DNA of 64,000 nt from Chiridota heheva (Eukaryota; Echinodermata; Holothuroidea; Apodida; Chiridotidae): positions 3,163,501 to 3,227,500 of the forward strand of contig JAIGNY010001437.1 of the NCBI GenBank assembly GCA_020152595.1. The letters run 5' to 3'. The notes beneath the pieces were generated by a model, which saw only the letters and a program-made list of their open reading frames with translations, was not told the origin of the DNA and ran no database searches. A program made the position numbers and the translations under genes. Positions within the stretch are counted from its first letter, which is position 1, and each line of letters begins with the position of its first letter. Positions 22,589 through 38,374 of the stretch are shown here, in pieces.

Positions 22589-22799
22589 GTTTATATTGGT
22601 GCTGGAACTCACATACCGAGGCTGTAGTGGGAGGCATTGGAACTTCAGAAGAAACTCTCTCTGTATGTCAAAAACTTGGCAGTTACAGTGTGCGGGACTG
22701 AAATTCTTAAAAACCGTTCTGTGGATGGAAAGACTTGCCCACGGTATAAGAAAGCTCCAGCGCAGCCTCTGACTCCACCAAAAGTGCTTGCTCTTAAAA
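22589..22799 (+). pseudogene. BEN-like domain exon with an in-frame stop
   Basis: Acceptor TTTTGAAG and donor AAA|GTAAGT bound 211 bp. The frame reads VYIGAGTHIPRL, a TAG stop at 22625-22627, then WEALELQKKLSLYVKNLAV, TVCGTEILKNRSVDGK and LTPPKVLALK. The order (start near a glycine and IP, then LAV..(F/W)GTEVL.N.SV.G, then proline-rich linker and a KV.A(L/I) helix) resembles a BEN domain, a DNA- and protein-binding fold of chromatin proteins. The stop argues for a dead copy, a stop allele, or a base error. Confidence 0.5.
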
Positions 22800-22805
22800 G
22801 TAAGT

Positions 22806-23055
22806 TTTTAATTGGTTTTTCATATTTGTTTAAATAAGTTTTCATAAAGCTGATGTCAAGGCAGAAAGGCCTTCCTTAATTTATTTTTTGTGTCCAAACA
22901 AACCAACCATAAGTACCATTTTATTGAAATCCGAAACAGTAATGGGTAGTATTATTAAGCATAGAAAAAAAATACATAAAATTGACAGAGGTAATTTTTA
23001 TTTTATTGTTACTTTTTGCCTTTTATTTATTACTTTTACATCTCTAGTGAACTGA
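22806..23055. other. No feature recognised
   Basis: AT-rich, presumably intron following the BEN-like exon; no motif. Confidence 0.4.
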
Positions 23056-23480
<425 letters not shown>

Positions 23481-24260
23481 AGATAGGTAGCTAATTACAA
23501 TTTAATATACAATTTCGCATATCAAACGAAAGGTCTACTAGTCCTTTGTCTCCCGAGCACATAACATTTTCAAAAAATGTGTTGTTATAAGGCGTGATTC
23601 AACCAAATTGAAAGCCCCACTTAACGTAAATCATTCCAAAATTCTCAGACTTTGTTCCTCTGCAAAAACGGCTGATTGAGTGTACTTAAATAGATCCGAT
23701 CCCGAATTTTTTGACATTTTTGAAATGCCTGGTCACCCCTCTATTGAACAAAACCGTCACGGAAAAAAATGGTTCTTAACCCATTGGATGCCACCTCTCC
23801 CTTTTATGACGTTTTTAAGTCTCATTGACTTAGTGTGCACATAATTATTGCGTTACGGCTACAGCTAATTAGAGGTAGCTAATTACAATTTAATATACAA
23901 TTTCGCATATCAAACGAAAGGTCTACTAGTCCTCTGTCTCCCGAGCAGATAACTTTTTTGAAAAATGTGTTTTTTTAAGGCGTGATTCAACCAAATTGCG
24001 CCCCACTTTACGTAAATCATTCCGAATTTCTCAGACTTTGTTCCTCTGCAAAAACGGCTGATTGAGTCTTCTTGAATAAATCTGATCCCACATTTTTTGA
24101 CATTTAAAAAAAAGCCTGGTCACACCACTATTGAACAAAACCGTCACAGAGGAAATTGGTTTTGAACCCACTGGATGCCACCCCTCTCCCTTTTTGACGT
24201 TTTTAAGTCTCATTGACTTAGTGTGCACATAATTATTGCCTTACGGGTACAGCTAATTAG

Positions 24261-24860
24261 AGGTAACTAATTACAATTCAATATACAATTTCGCATATCA
24301 AACGAAAGGTCTACTAATCCTCTGTCTCCCGAGCACATAAAATGTTCGAAAAATGTGTTGTTTTAAGGCGTGATTCAACCGAATTGCGCCCCACTTTATG
24401 TAAATCATTCCGAAATTCTCAAACTTTGTTTCTCTGCAAAAACGGCTGATTGAGTCTACTTGAATAAATCCGATCCTGAATTTTTTGACATTTTTTAAAG
24501 GCCTGGTCAACCCCTATTGAACAAAACCGTCACGGAGGAAAGTGGTTCTGAACCCATTGGATGCCACCCCTCTCCCTTTTAAAGTTTTTAAGTCTCATTG
24601 ACTTAGTGTGCACATAATTATTGCCTTACGGATACAGCTAATTAGAGGTAGCAAAACGGCTGATTAAATCTAATTGAATAAATCCGAACCCGAATTTTTT
24701 AACATTTTTGAAAAGCCAGGTCACCCTCCTATTGAACAAAACCGTCACGGAAAAAAATGGTCCTAACCCATTGGATGCCACCCCTCTCCCTTTTTGACGT
24801 TTTTAAGTCTCATTGACTTAGTGTGCACATAATTTTTGCCTTACGGATACAGCTAATTAG
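24261..24860. repeat. Diverged edge dimer of the satellite (left)
   Basis: A full plus a short monomer carrying private variants (AAAATGTTCG, CAACCGAATTGCG, CTTTATGTAAATC, CCAGGTCACCCTCC). The same set recurs at 38370-38985 near the other end and, in part, at 37190-37440, but not in the core units I compared. Confidence 0.65.
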
Positions 24861-27800
24861 AGGTAACTAATTACAATTTAATATACAATTTCGCATATCA
24901 AACGAAATGTCTACTAGTCCTCTGTCTCCCGAGCAGATAACATTTTTGAAAAATGTATTGTTATAAAGCGTGATTCAACCAAATTGCGCCCCACTTTACG
25001 TAAATCATTCCGAAATTCTCAGACTTTGTTCCTCTGCAAAAACGGCTGATTAAGTTTACTTAAATAGATCCGATCCCAAATTTTTTGACACTTTCGAAAA
25101 GCCTGGTCACCCCCCTATTGAACAAAAGCGTCACGGAGGAAAATGGTTTTGAACCCATTGGATGCCACCCCTCTCCCTTTTTGACGTTTTTAAGTCTCAT
25201 TGACTTAGTGTGCACATAATTATTGCCTTACGGATACAGCTAATTAGAGGTAGCTAATTACAATTTAATATACAATTTTGCATATCACCCCTCTCCTTTT
25301 TGACGAAAGGTCTACTAGTCCTCTGTCTCCCGAGCAGATAAAGCACATACAAAAAAAAAAAGTGTTTTTTTAAGGCGTGATTCAACCAAATTGCGCCCCA
25401 CTTTACGTAAATCATTCCGAAATTCTCATACTTTGTTTCTCTGCAAAAACGGCTGATTGAGTTTACTTGAATAGATCCGATCCCAAATTTTTGACATTTT
25501 TGAAAAGCCTGGTCAAAAATTGAACACAACCCTCATGGAGGAAATTGGTTTTTAACCCATTGGATGCCACCCCTCTCCCTTTTTGAAGTTTTTAAGTCTC
25601 GTTGACTTAGTGTGCACATAATTATTGCCTTACGGATACAGCTAATAAGAGGTAGCTAATTACAGTTTAATATACAATTTCGCATATCAAACGAAAAGTC
25701 TACTAGTCCTCTGTCTCCCGAGCAGATAAGTTTTCAAAAAAAGTGTTTTTCAGGGCGTGATTAGCAAACGTAAATCATTGAAATTCTCAGACTTTGTTGC
25801 TCTGCAAAAACGACTGAATAAATCCGATCCCGAAATTTTTGACATTTTAAAAACACCTTTTCACCCCCCTATTGAACAAAACCGTCACGGAGGAAAATGG
25901 TTCTGAACCCATCGGATGCCACCCCTCTCCCTTTTCAAAAATTTTAAGTCTCGTTGACTTAGTGTGCACATAATTATTGCCTTACGAATACAGCTAATTA
26001 GAGGTAGCTAATTACAATTTAATATACAATTTCGCATATCAAACGAAAAGTCTACTAGTCCTCTGTCTCTCGAGCACATAAGATTTTCGAAAAAAATGTT
26101 TTTTTGAGGCGTTATTTAACCAAATTGCGCCCCACTTTACGTAAATCATTCTAAAAATTCTCAGACTTTGTTCCTCTGCAAAAACGGCTGATTGAGTCTA
26201 CTTGAATAGATCCGATCCCAAATTTTTTGACATTTTTGAAAAGCCTGGTCACCCCCCTATTGAACAAAACCGTCACGGAGGAAAATGGTTTTGAACCCAT
26301 TGGATGCCACCCCTCTCCCTTTTTGACGTTTTTAGGTCTCATTGACTTAGTGTGCACATAATTATTACCTCACGGATACAGCTAATTAGAGGTAGCAAAA
26401 CGGCTGATTAAGTCTACTTGAATAAATCCGATCCCGAATTTTTTGACATTTTTGAAAAACCTGGTCACCCCCCTATTAAACAAAACTGTCACAGAGGAAA
26501 ATGGTTTTGAACCCATTGGATGCCACCCCTCTCCCTTTTTGACGTTTTTAAGTCTCATTGACTTAGTGTGCACATAATTATTGCCTTACGGATACAGCTA
26601 ATTAGAGGTACAAAACGGCTGATTAAGTACTCTTGAATAGATCCGATCCCGAATTTTTTGACTATTCTGAAAAGCCTGGTCACCCCCCTATTGAACAAAA
26701 GCGTCACGGAAAAAAATGGTCCTAACCCATTGGATGCCACCCCTCTCCCTTTTTGACGTTTTTAAGTCTCATTGACTTAGTGTGCACATAATTATTGCCT
26801 TACGGATACAGCTAATTAGAGGTAGCTAATTAGAATTTATTATACAATTTCGCATATCAAACGAGAGGTCTACTAGTCCTCTGTCTCCCGAGCAGATAAC
26901 ATTTTCGAGAAATGTGTTGTTATAAGGCGTGATTCAGCCAAGTTGCGCCCCACTTTACGTAAATCATTCCGAAATTCTCAGACTTTGTTCCTCTGCAAAA
27001 ACGGCTGATTGAGTCTACTTGAATAAATCCGATCGCGAAATTTTTAACATTTTTAAAAAGCCTGGTCACCCCCCTATTGAACAAAACCGTCACGGAGGAA
27101 AATGGTTTTGAACCCATTGGATGCCACCCCTCTCCTTTTTGACGTTTTTAAGTCTCATTGACTTAGTGTGCACATAATTATTGCCTTACGGATACAGCTA
27201 ATTAGAGTGTCTCCCGAGCAGATAAAGTTTTCAAAGCAAAACGGCTGTAAATTAAGTCTGCAAAAACGACTTGAATAAATCCGATCCCGAAATTTTTGAC
27301 TTTTTGAAAAGCCTGGTCACCCCTATTGAACAAAACCGTCACGGAGGAAAATGGTTTTGAACCCATTGGATGCCACCCCTCTACTTTTTTCAAACGTTTT
27401 TAAGTCTTATTGACTTAGCGTGCACATAATTATTGCCTTACGGATACAGCTAATTAGAGGTAGCTAATTACAGTTTAATATACAATTTCGCATATCAAAC
27501 GAAAAGTCTACTAGTCCTCTGTCTCCCGAGCAGATAAAGTTTTCAAAAAAAGTGTTTTTTCAGGGCGTGATTCAACCAAATTGCGCCCCACTTTACGTAA
27601 ATCATTCCAAAATTCTCAGACTTTGTTCCTCTGCAAAAACGGCTGATTGAGTCTACTTGAATAGATCCGATCCCAAATTTTTTGACATTTTTGAAAAGCC
27701 TGGTCACCCCATTATTGAAAAAACCCGTCACGGAGTGAAATGGTTTTGAACCCATTGGATGCCACCCCTCTCCCTTTTTGACGTTTTTAGGTCTCATTGA

Positions 27801-30800
27801 CTTAGTGTGCACATAATTATTGCCTTACGGATACAGCTAATTAGAGGTAGCAAAACGGCTGATTAAGTCTACTTGAATAAATCCGATCCCGAATTTTTTG
27901 ACTTTTTTGAAAAGCCTGGTCACCCCTATTAAACAAAACCGTCGGAGGAAAATGGTTTTGAACCCATTGGATGCCACCCCTCTCCCTTTTTGACGTTTTT
28001 AAGTCTCATTGACTTAGTGTGCACATAATTATTGCCTTACGGATACAGCTAATTAGGTAGCTAATTACAAAATCGGTCTCCCGAGCACATAACATTTTCG
28101 AAAAATGTGTTGTTATAAGGCGTGATTATCAAATTGCGCCCCCACTTTACGTAAATCATTGACTTTGTTCCTCTGCAAAACGGCTGATTAGTCTACTTGA
28201 ATAGATTAAAGTACTCTTGAATAAATCCGATCCTCGAGTGTGCACATAATTATTTTTTTGACACTTTTTTGAAAAGCCTGGTCACCCCCCTATTGAACAA
28301 AACCGTCACGGAAAAAATGGTTTTGAACCCATTGGATGCCACCCCTCTCCCTTTTTGACGTTTTTAAGTCTCATTGACTTAGTGTGCACATAATTATTGC
28401 CTTACGGATACAGCTAATTAGAGGTAGCTAATTAGAATTTAATATACATTTTTCGCATATTTTTGAAAGTCTACTAGTCCTCTGTCTCCCGAGCACATAC
28501 AATTTTCGAAAAATGTGTTGTTATAAGGCGTGATTCAACCAAATTGCGCCCCACTTTACGTAAATCATTCCGAAATTCTCAGACTTTGTTCCTCTGCAAA
28601 AACGGCTGATTGAGTCTACTTGAATAAATCCGATCGCGAATTTTTTAACATTTTTAAAAAGCCTGGTCACCCCCCTATTGAACAAAACCGTCACGGAGGA
28701 AAATGGTTTTGAACCCATTGGATGCCACCCCTCTCCCTTTTTGACGTTTTTAGGTCTCATTGACTTAGAGTGCACATAATTATTACCTCACGGATACAGC
28801 TAATTAGAGGTAGCAAAACGGCTGATTAAGTCTACTTGAATAAATCCGATCCCGAATTTTTTGACATTTTTGAAAAACCTGGTCACCCCCCTATTAAACA
28901 AAACCGTCACAGAGGAAAATGGTTTTGAACCCATTGGATGCCACCCCTCTCCCTTTTTGACGTTTTTAAGTCTCATTGACTTAGTGTGCACATAATTATT
29001 GCCTTACGGATACAGCTAATTAGAGGTAGCTAATTACAGTTTAATATACAATTTCGCATATCAAGCTAAAGGTCTACTAGTCCTCTGTCTCCCGAGCACA
29101 TAACAATTTTGAAAAATGTGTTGTTATAAGCGTGCGATTCAACCAAATTGCGCCCCACTTTACGTAAATCATTCCGAAATTCTCAGACTTTGTTCCTCTG
29201 CAAAAACGGCTGATTGAGTCTACTTGAATAGATCCGATCCCAAATTTTTTGACATTTTTGAAAAGCCTGGTCACCCCCTATTGAACAAAACCGTCACGGA
29301 GGAAAATGGTTTTGAACCCATTGGATGCCACCCCTCTCCCTTTTTGACGTTTTTAGGTCTCATTGACTTAGTGTGCACATAATTATTGCCTTACGGATAC
29401 AGCTAATTAGAGGTAGCAAAACGGCTGATTAAGTCTACTTGAATAAATCGTGATTGATCCTGAATTTTTTGACATTTTTGAAAAAGCCTGGTCACCCCTA
29501 TTGAACAAAACCGTCACGGAGGAAAATGGTTTTGAACCCATTGGATGCCACCCCTCTCCCTTTTTGACGTTTTTAAGTCTCATTGACTTAGTGTGCACAT
29601 AATTATTGCCTTACGGATACAGCTAATTAGAGGTAGCTAATTACAATTTAATATACATTTTCGCATATCAAACGAAAGGTCTACTAGTCCTCTGTCTCCC
29701 GAGCACATAAAATTTTTGAAAAATGTGTTGTTATAAGGCGTGATTCAACCAAATTGCGCCCCACTTTACGTAAATCATTCAAAATTCTCAGATTTTGTTC
29801 CTCTGCAAAACGGCTGATTGAGTCTATTTGAATAAATCCGATCCCAAATTTTTTGACATTTTTGAAAAGCCTGGTCACCCCCTATTGAACAAAACCTGTC
29901 ACGGAGGAAAATGGTTTTAAACCCATTGGATGCCACCCCTCTCCCTTTTTGACGTTTTTAAGTCTCATTGACTTAGTGTGCACATAATTATTGCCTTACG
30001 GATACAGCTAATTAGAGGTAGCTAATTACAGTTTAATATACAATTTCGCATATCAAGCTAAAGGTCTAGGTGTGTTGTTATAAGGCGTGATTCAACCAAA
30101 TTGCCCCACTTTACGTAAATCATTCCGAAATTCTCAGACTTTGTTCCTCTGCAAAAACGGCTGATTGAGTCTACTTGAAAATCCGATGCCAAATTTTTGA
30201 CATTTTGAAAAAGCCTGGTCACCCATTATTGAAAAAACCGTCACGGAGGAAAATGGTTTTGAACCCATTGGATGCCACCCCTCTCCCCGTTTTTTTTGAC
30301 GTTTTTAAGCTAATTGACTTAGTGTGAATAAATCTGATCCCGAATTTTTGACTATAATTGAACAAAAGTATCACGGAGGAAAATGGTTTTGAACCCATTG
30401 GATGTCACCCCTCTCCCTTTTACGTTTTAAGTCTCATTGACTTAGCATAATTATTGCCTTACGGATACAGCTAATCACAGGTAGCTAATTAAATTTATTA
30501 TACAATTTTCGCATATCAAACGAAAGGTCTACTAGTCCTCTGACTTCCGAGCACAAAAGATTTTGAAAAAATGTGTTGTTTTGAGGCGTGATTCAATCAA
30601 ATTGCGCCCCACTTTACGTAAATCATTCAATTCTCAGACTTTGTTCCTCTGCAAAAACGGCTGATTGAGTCTATTTGAATAGATCCGATCCCGAATTTTT
30701 TGATATTTTTGAAAAGCCTGGTCTTCCCTCTATTGAACAAAACTGTCACGGAGGAAAATGGTTTTGAACCCATTGGATGCCACCCCTCTCCCTTTTTGAC

Positions 30801-33800
30801 GTTTTTAAGTCTCATTGACTTAGTGTGCACATAATTATTGCCTTACGGATACAGCTAATTAGAGGTAGCAAAACGGCTGATTGAGTCTACTTGAATAAAC
30901 CCGATCCCAAATTTTTTGACATTTTTGAAAAGCTTGGTCAACCCTCTATTGAACAAAACCGTCACGGAGGAAAATGGTTTTGAACCCATTGATGCCACCC
31001 CTCTCCCTTTTTGACGTTTTTAAGTCTCATTGACTTAGTGTGCACATAATTATTGCCTTACGGATACAGCTAATTACAGGTAGCTAATTACAATTTAATA
31101 TACATTTTCGCATATCAAACGAAAGGTCTACTAGTCCTCTGTCTCCCGAGCACATACAATTTTCGAAAAATGTGTTGTTATAAGGCGTGATTCAACCAAA
31201 TTGCGCTCCACTTTACGTAAATCATTCCGAAAATCTCAGACTTTGTTCCTCTGCAAAAACGGCTGATTGAGTCTATTTGAATATATCCGATCCCAAATTT
31301 TTTGACATTTTTAAAAAAAGCCTGGTAATCCCCCTATTGAACAAAACTGTCACGGAGGAAAATGGTTTTAAACCCATTGAGCGCCACCCTTCTCCCTTTT
31401 TGACGTTTTTAGGTCTCATTGACTTAGCGTGCACATAATTATTGCCTTACGGATACAGCTAATTAGAGGTAGCAAAACGGCTGACTGAGTCTACTTGAAT
31501 AAATCCGATCCTGAATTTTTTGACATTTTTGAAAAGCCTGGTCACCCCCCTATTGAACAAAACCGTCACGGAGGAAAATGGTTTTGAACCCATTGGATGC
31601 CACCCCTCTCCCTTTTTGACGTTTTTAAGTCTCATTGACTTAGTGTGCACATAATTATTGCCTTACGGATACAGCTAATTACAGGTAGCTAATTACAATA
31701 AATATACATTTTCGCATATCAAACGAAAGGTCTACTAGTCCTCTGTCTCCCGAGCACATACAATTTTCGAAAAATGTGTTGTTATAAGGCGTGATTCAAC
31801 CAAATTGCGCCCCACTTTACGTAAATCATTTCGAAATTCTCAGATTTTGTTCCTCTGCAAAAACGGCTGATTGAGTTTATTTGAATAATCCGATCCCAAA
31901 TTTTTTGACATTTTTAAAAAGCCTGGTCACCCCTATTGAACAAAACTGTCACGGAGGAAAATGGTTTTAAACCCATTGGATGCCACCCTCTCTCCTTTTT
32001 GACGTTTTTAGGTCTCATTGACTTAGCGTGCACATAATTATTACCTTACGGATACAGCTAATTAGAGGTAGCAAAACGGCTGATTAAGTCTACTTGAATA
32101 AATCCGATCCTGATTTTTTTGACATTTTTGAAAAGCCTGGTCACCCCTATTGAGCAAAACCGTCACGGAGGAAAATGGTTTTGAACCCATTGGATGCCAC
32201 CCCTCTCCCTTTTGACGTTTTTAAGTCTCATTGACTTAGTGTGCACATAATTATTGCCTTACGGATACAGCTAATTACAGGTAGCTAATTACAAGTTTAA
32301 TATACAATTTCGCATATCAAACTAAAGGTCTACTAGTCCTCTGTCTCCCGAGCACATACAATTTTCGAAAAATGTGTTGTTATAAGGCGTGATTCAACCA
32401 AATTGCGCCCCACTTTACGTAAATCATTTCGAAATTCTCAGATTTTGTTCCTCTGCAAAAACGGCTGATTGAGTCTATTTGAATAGATCCGATCCCAAAT
32501 TTTTTGACATTTTTGAAAAGCCTGGTCACCCCCCTATTGAACAAAACCGTCACGGAGGAAAATGGTTTTAAACCCATTGGATGCCACCCTCTCTCCTTTT
32601 TGACGTTTTTAGGTCTCATTGACTTAGTGTGCACATAATTATTGCCTTACGGATACAGCTAATTAGAGGTAGCATAACGGCTGATTAAGTCTTCTTGAAT
32701 AAATCTGATGCCGATTTTTTTGACTATTTTGAAAAGCCTGGTCAACCCCCTATTGAACAAAACCGTCACGGAGGAAAATGGTTTTGAACCCATTGGATGC
32801 CACCCCTCTCCCTTTTTGACGTTTTTGAGTCTCATTGACTTAGTGTGCACATAATTATTGCCTTACGGATACAGCTAATCACAGGTAGCTAATTAGAATT
32901 TATTATACAATTTCGCATATCAAACGAGAGGTATACTAGTCCTCTGACTTCCGAGCACAACAGATTTTGAAAAAATGTGTTGTTTTGAGGCGTGATTCAA
33001 TCAAATTGCGCCCCACTTTACGTAAATCATTCAATTCTCAGACTTTGTTCCTCTGCAAAAACGGCTGATTGAGTCTATTTGAATAGATCCGATCCCGAAT
33101 TTTTTGATATTTTTGAAAAGCCTGGTAACCCCCTCTAATGAACAAAACTGTCACGGAGGAAAATGGTTTTGAACCCATTGATGCCACCTTCTCCCTTTTT
33201 GACGTTTTTAGTCTCATTGACTTAGCGTGCACATAATTATTGCCTTACGGATACAGCTAATTAGAGGTAGCAAAACGGCTGACTGAGTCTACTTGAATAA
33301 ATCCGATCCTTAATTTTTTGACATTTTGAAAAGCCTGGTCTCCCCCTATTGAACAAAACCATCACGGAGGAAAATGGTTTTGAACCCATTGATGCCACCC
33401 CTCTCCCTTTTTGACGTTTTTAAGTCTCATTGACTTAGTGTGCACATAATTATTGCCTTACGGATACAGCTAATTACAGGTAGCTAATTACAATTTAACA
33501 TACATTTTCGCATATCAAATGAAAGGTCTACTAGTCCTCTGTCTCCCGAGCACATACAATTTTCGAAAAAATGTGTTGTTATAAGGCGTGATTCAACCAA
33601 ATTGCGCCCACTTTACGTAAATCATTCGAAATTCTCAGATTTTGTTCCTCTGCAAAAACGGCTGATTGAGTTTATTTGAATAAATCCGATCCCAAATTTT
33701 TTGACATTTTTAAAAAGCCTGGTCACCCCCTATTGAACAAAACCGTCACGGAGGAAAATGGTTTTGAACCCATTGGATGCCACCCCTCTCCTTTTTGACG

Positions 33801-36800
33801 TTTTTAGGTCTCATTGACTTAGCGTGCACATAATTATTGCCTTACGGATACAGCTAATTAGAGGTAGCAAAACGGCTGATTAAGTCTACTTGAATAAATC
33901 CGATCCCGAATTTTTTGACATTTTTGAAAAACCTGGTCACCCCCCTATTAAACAAAACCGTCACAGAGGAAAATAGTTTTGAACCCATTGGATGCCACCC
34001 CTCTCCCTTTTTGACGTTTTTAAGTCTCATTGACTTAGTGTGCACATAATTATTGCCTTACGGATACAGCTAATTAGAGGTAGCTAATTACAGTTTAATA
34101 TACAATTTCGCATATCAAGCTAAAGGTCTACTAGTCCTCTGTCTCCCGAGCACATACAATTTTCGAAAAATGTGTTGTTATAAGGCGTGATTCAACCAAA
34201 TTGCACCCCACTTTACGTAAATCATTCCGAAATTCTCAGACTTTGTTCCTCTGCAAAAACGGCTGATTGAGTCTACTTGAATAGATCCGATGCCAAATTT
34301 TTTGACATTTTTGAAAAGCCTGGTCACCCCATTATTGAAAAAACCCGTCACGGAGGAAAATGGTTTTGAACCCATTGGATGCCACCCTTCTCCCTTTTTG
34401 ACGTTTTTAGGTCTCATTGACTTAGCGTGCACATAATTATTGCCTTACGGATACAGCTAATTAGAGGTAGCAAAACGGCTGATTAAGTCTACTTGAATAA
34501 ATCCGATCCTGAATTTTTTGACATTTTTGAAAAGCCTGGTCACCCCCCTATTGAACAAAACCGTCACGGAGGAAAATGGTTTTGAACCCATTGGATGCCA
34601 CCCCTCTCCCTTTTTGACGTTTTTAAGTCTCATTGACTTAGTGTGCACATAATTATTGCCTTACGGATACAGCTAATTACAGGTAGCTAATTACATTTAA
34701 CATACATTTTCGCATATCAAACGAAAGGTCTACTAGTCCTCTGTCTCCCGAGCACATAAAATTTTCGAAAAATGTGTTGTTATAAGGCGTGATTCAACCA
34801 AATTGCGCCCCACTTTACGTAAATCATTTCGAAATTCTCAGATTTTGTTCCTCTGCAAAAACGGCTGATTGAGTCTATTTGAATAGATCCGATCCCAATT
34901 TTTTGACATTTTTGAAAAGCCTGGTAACCCCCCTATTGAAAAAAACCGTCACGGAGGAAAATGGTTTTGAACCCATTGATGCCACCCTTCTCCCTTTTTG
35001 ACGTTTTTAGGTCTCATTGACTTAGCGTGCACATAATTATTGCCTTACGGATACAGCTAATTAGAGGTAGAAAACGGCTGATTGAGTCTACTTGAATAAA
35101 TCTGATCCTGAATTTTTTGACATTTTGAAAAGCCTGGTCACCCCTATTGAACAAAACCGTCACGGAGGAAAATGGTTTTGAACCCATTGATGCCACCCCT
35201 CTCCCTTTTGACGTTTTTAAGTCTCATTGACTTAGTGTGCACATAATTATTGCCTTACGGATACAGCTAATTACAGGTAGCTAATTACAATAAATTATAC
35301 ATTTTCGCATATCAAACGAAAGGTCTACTAGTCCTCTGTCTCCCGAGCACAAAATTTTCGAAAAATGTGTTGTTATAAGGCGTGATTCAACCAAATTGCG
35401 CCACACTTTACGTAAATCATTTCGAAATTCTCAGATTTTGTTCCTCTGCAAAAACGGCTGATTGAGTCTATTTGAATAGATCCGATCCCAAATTTTTTGA
35501 CATTTTTGAAAAGCCTGGTCCCTCTATTGAACAAAACTGTCACGGAGGAAAATGGTTTTGAACCCATTGATGCCACCCCTCTCCCTTTTTGACGTTTTTA
35601 AGTCTCATTGACTTAGCGTGCACATAATTATTGCCTTACGGATACAGCTAATTAGAGGTAGCAAAACGGCTGATTGAGTCTACTTGAATAAATCCGATCC
35701 CAAATTTTTTGACATTTTTGAAAAGCCTGGTAACACCCCTATTGAACAAAACCGTCACGGAGGAAAATGGTTTTGAACCCATTTGATGCCACCCCTCTCC
35801 CTTTTTGACGTTTTTAAGTCTCATTGACTTAGTGTGCACATAATTATTGCCTTACGGATACAGCTAATTACAGGTAGCTAATTACAATTTAACATACATT
35901 TTCGCATATCAAATGAAAGGTCTACTAGTCCTCTGTCTCCCGAGCACATAACAATTTTCGAAAAATGTGTTGTTATAAGGCGTGATTCAACCAAATTGCG
36001 CTCCACTTTACGTAAATCATTTCGAAATTCTCAGATTTTGTTCCTCTGCAAAAACGGCTGATTGAGTTTATTTGAATAAATCCGATCCCAAATTTTTTGA
36101 CATTTTTGAAAAGCCTGGTAACCCCTATTGAACAAAACTGTCACGGAGGAAAATGGTTTTGAACCCATTGGATGCCACCCCTCTCCCTTTTTGACGTTTT
36201 TAGGTCTCATTGACTTAGCGTGCACATAATTATTGCCTTACGGATACAGCTAATTAGAGGTAGCAAAACGGCTGATTGAGTCTACTTGAATAAATCCGAT
36301 CCTGAAATTTTTGACATTTTTGAAAAGCCTGGTCACCCCCCTATTGAACAAAACCATCACGGAGGAAAATGGTTTTGAACCCATTTGATGCCACCCCTCT
36401 CCCTTTTTGACGTTTTTAAGTCTCATTGACTTAGTGTGCACATAATTATTGCCTTACGGATACAGCTAATTAACAGGTAGCTAATTACAAGTTTAATATA
36501 CATTTTCGCATATCAAACGAAAGGTCTACTAGTCCTCTGTCTCCCGAGCACATACAATTTTCGAAAAATGTGTTGTTATAAGGCGTGATTCAACCAAATT
36601 GCGCCCCACTTTACGTAAATCATTTCGAAATTCTCAGATTTTGTTCCTCTGCAAAAACGGCTGATTGAGTCTATTTGAATAGATCCGATCCCAAATTTTT
36701 TGACATTTTTGAAAAGCCTGGTAACCCCCCTATTGAACAAAACTGTCACGGAGGAAAATGGTTTTGAACCCATTTGATGCCACCCTTCTCCCTTTTGACG

Positions 36801-38374
36801 TTTTTAAGTCTCATTGACTTAGTGTGCACATAATTATTGCCTTACGGATACAGCTAATTAGAGGTAGCAAAACGGCTGATTGAGTCTCTTGAATAAATCC
36901 GATCCTTGACATTTTTAAAAAAATTGAACAAAACGATCCATTGATGAAAATTTTTGAACCCACTGAATTTTTGAAAAGTCACATTGACTGTGTCACCTCA
37001 CGGATACAGCTGAATTGAATTTTTTGACATTTTTGAAAAAATTAAACAAAACCGTCACAGAGGAAAATGGTTTTGAACCCATTGGATGCCACCCCTCTCC
37101 CTTTTTGACGTTTTTAAGTCTCATTGACTTAGTGTGCAGATAATCATTGCCTTACGGATACAGCTAATTAGAGGTAGCTAATTACAGTTTAATATACAAT
37201 TTTGCATATCAAGCGAAAGGTCTACTAGTCCTCTGTCTCTCGAGCACATAAAATGTTCGAAAAATGTGTTGTTTTAAGGCGTGATTCAACCGAATTGCGC
37301 CCCACTTTATGTAAATCATTCCGAAATTCTCAGACTTTGTTCCTCTGCAAAAACGGCTGATTGAGTCTACTTGAATAGATCCGATCCCAAAATTGTTGAC
37401 ACTTTTGAAAAGCCTGGTCACCCCCCTATTGAACAAAACCGTCACGGAGTGAAATGGTTGTGAACCTATTGGATGCCACCCCTCTCCCTATTTGACGTTT
37501 TTAGGTCTCATTGACTTAGTGTGCACATAATTATTACCTTACGGATACAGCTAATTAGAGGTAGCAAAACGGTTGATTAAGTCTACTTGAATAATTCCGA
37601 TCCCATATTTGTTGACAATTTTAAAAAGGCTGGTTACCTCCCTATTGAACAAAACCGTCACGGATGAAAATGGTTTTGAACCCACTGAATGCCACCCCTC
37701 TCCCTTTTTGACGTTTTTAAGTCTCATTGACTTAGTGTGCACATAATTATTGCCTTACGGATAGGGCTAATTAGAGGTAGCTAATTAGATTTTAATATAC
37801 AAATTCGCATATCAAACGAAAGGTCTACTAGTCCTCTGTCTCCCGAGCACATAAGATTTAAAAAAAAATGTGTTGTTTCGAGGCGTTATTCAATCAAATT
37901 GCGCCCCACTTTACGTAAATCATTCAATTCTCAGACTTTGTTCCTCTGCAAAAACGGCTGATTGAGTCTATTTGAATAGATCCGATCCCGAATTTTTTGA
38001 CATTTTTGAAAAGCCTGGTAACCCCCCTATTGAACAAAACTGTCACGGAGGAAAATGGTTTTAAACCCATTGGATGCCACCCCTCTCCCTTTTTGACGTT
38101 TTTAGGTCTTATTGACTTAGGGTGCACATAATTATTACCTTACGGATACAGATAATTAGAGGTAGCAAAAAGGCTGATTAAGTCTACTTGAATAAATCCG
38201 ATCCGAAATTTTTTGACATTTAAAAAAAGGCTGGTTACCTCCCTATTGAACAAAACCGTCACGGAGGAAAATGGTTTTGAACCCACTGAATGCCACCCCT
38301 CTCCCTTTTTGACGTTTTTAAGTCTCATTGACTTAATGTGCACATAATTGTTGTCTTACGGATACAGCTAATTA

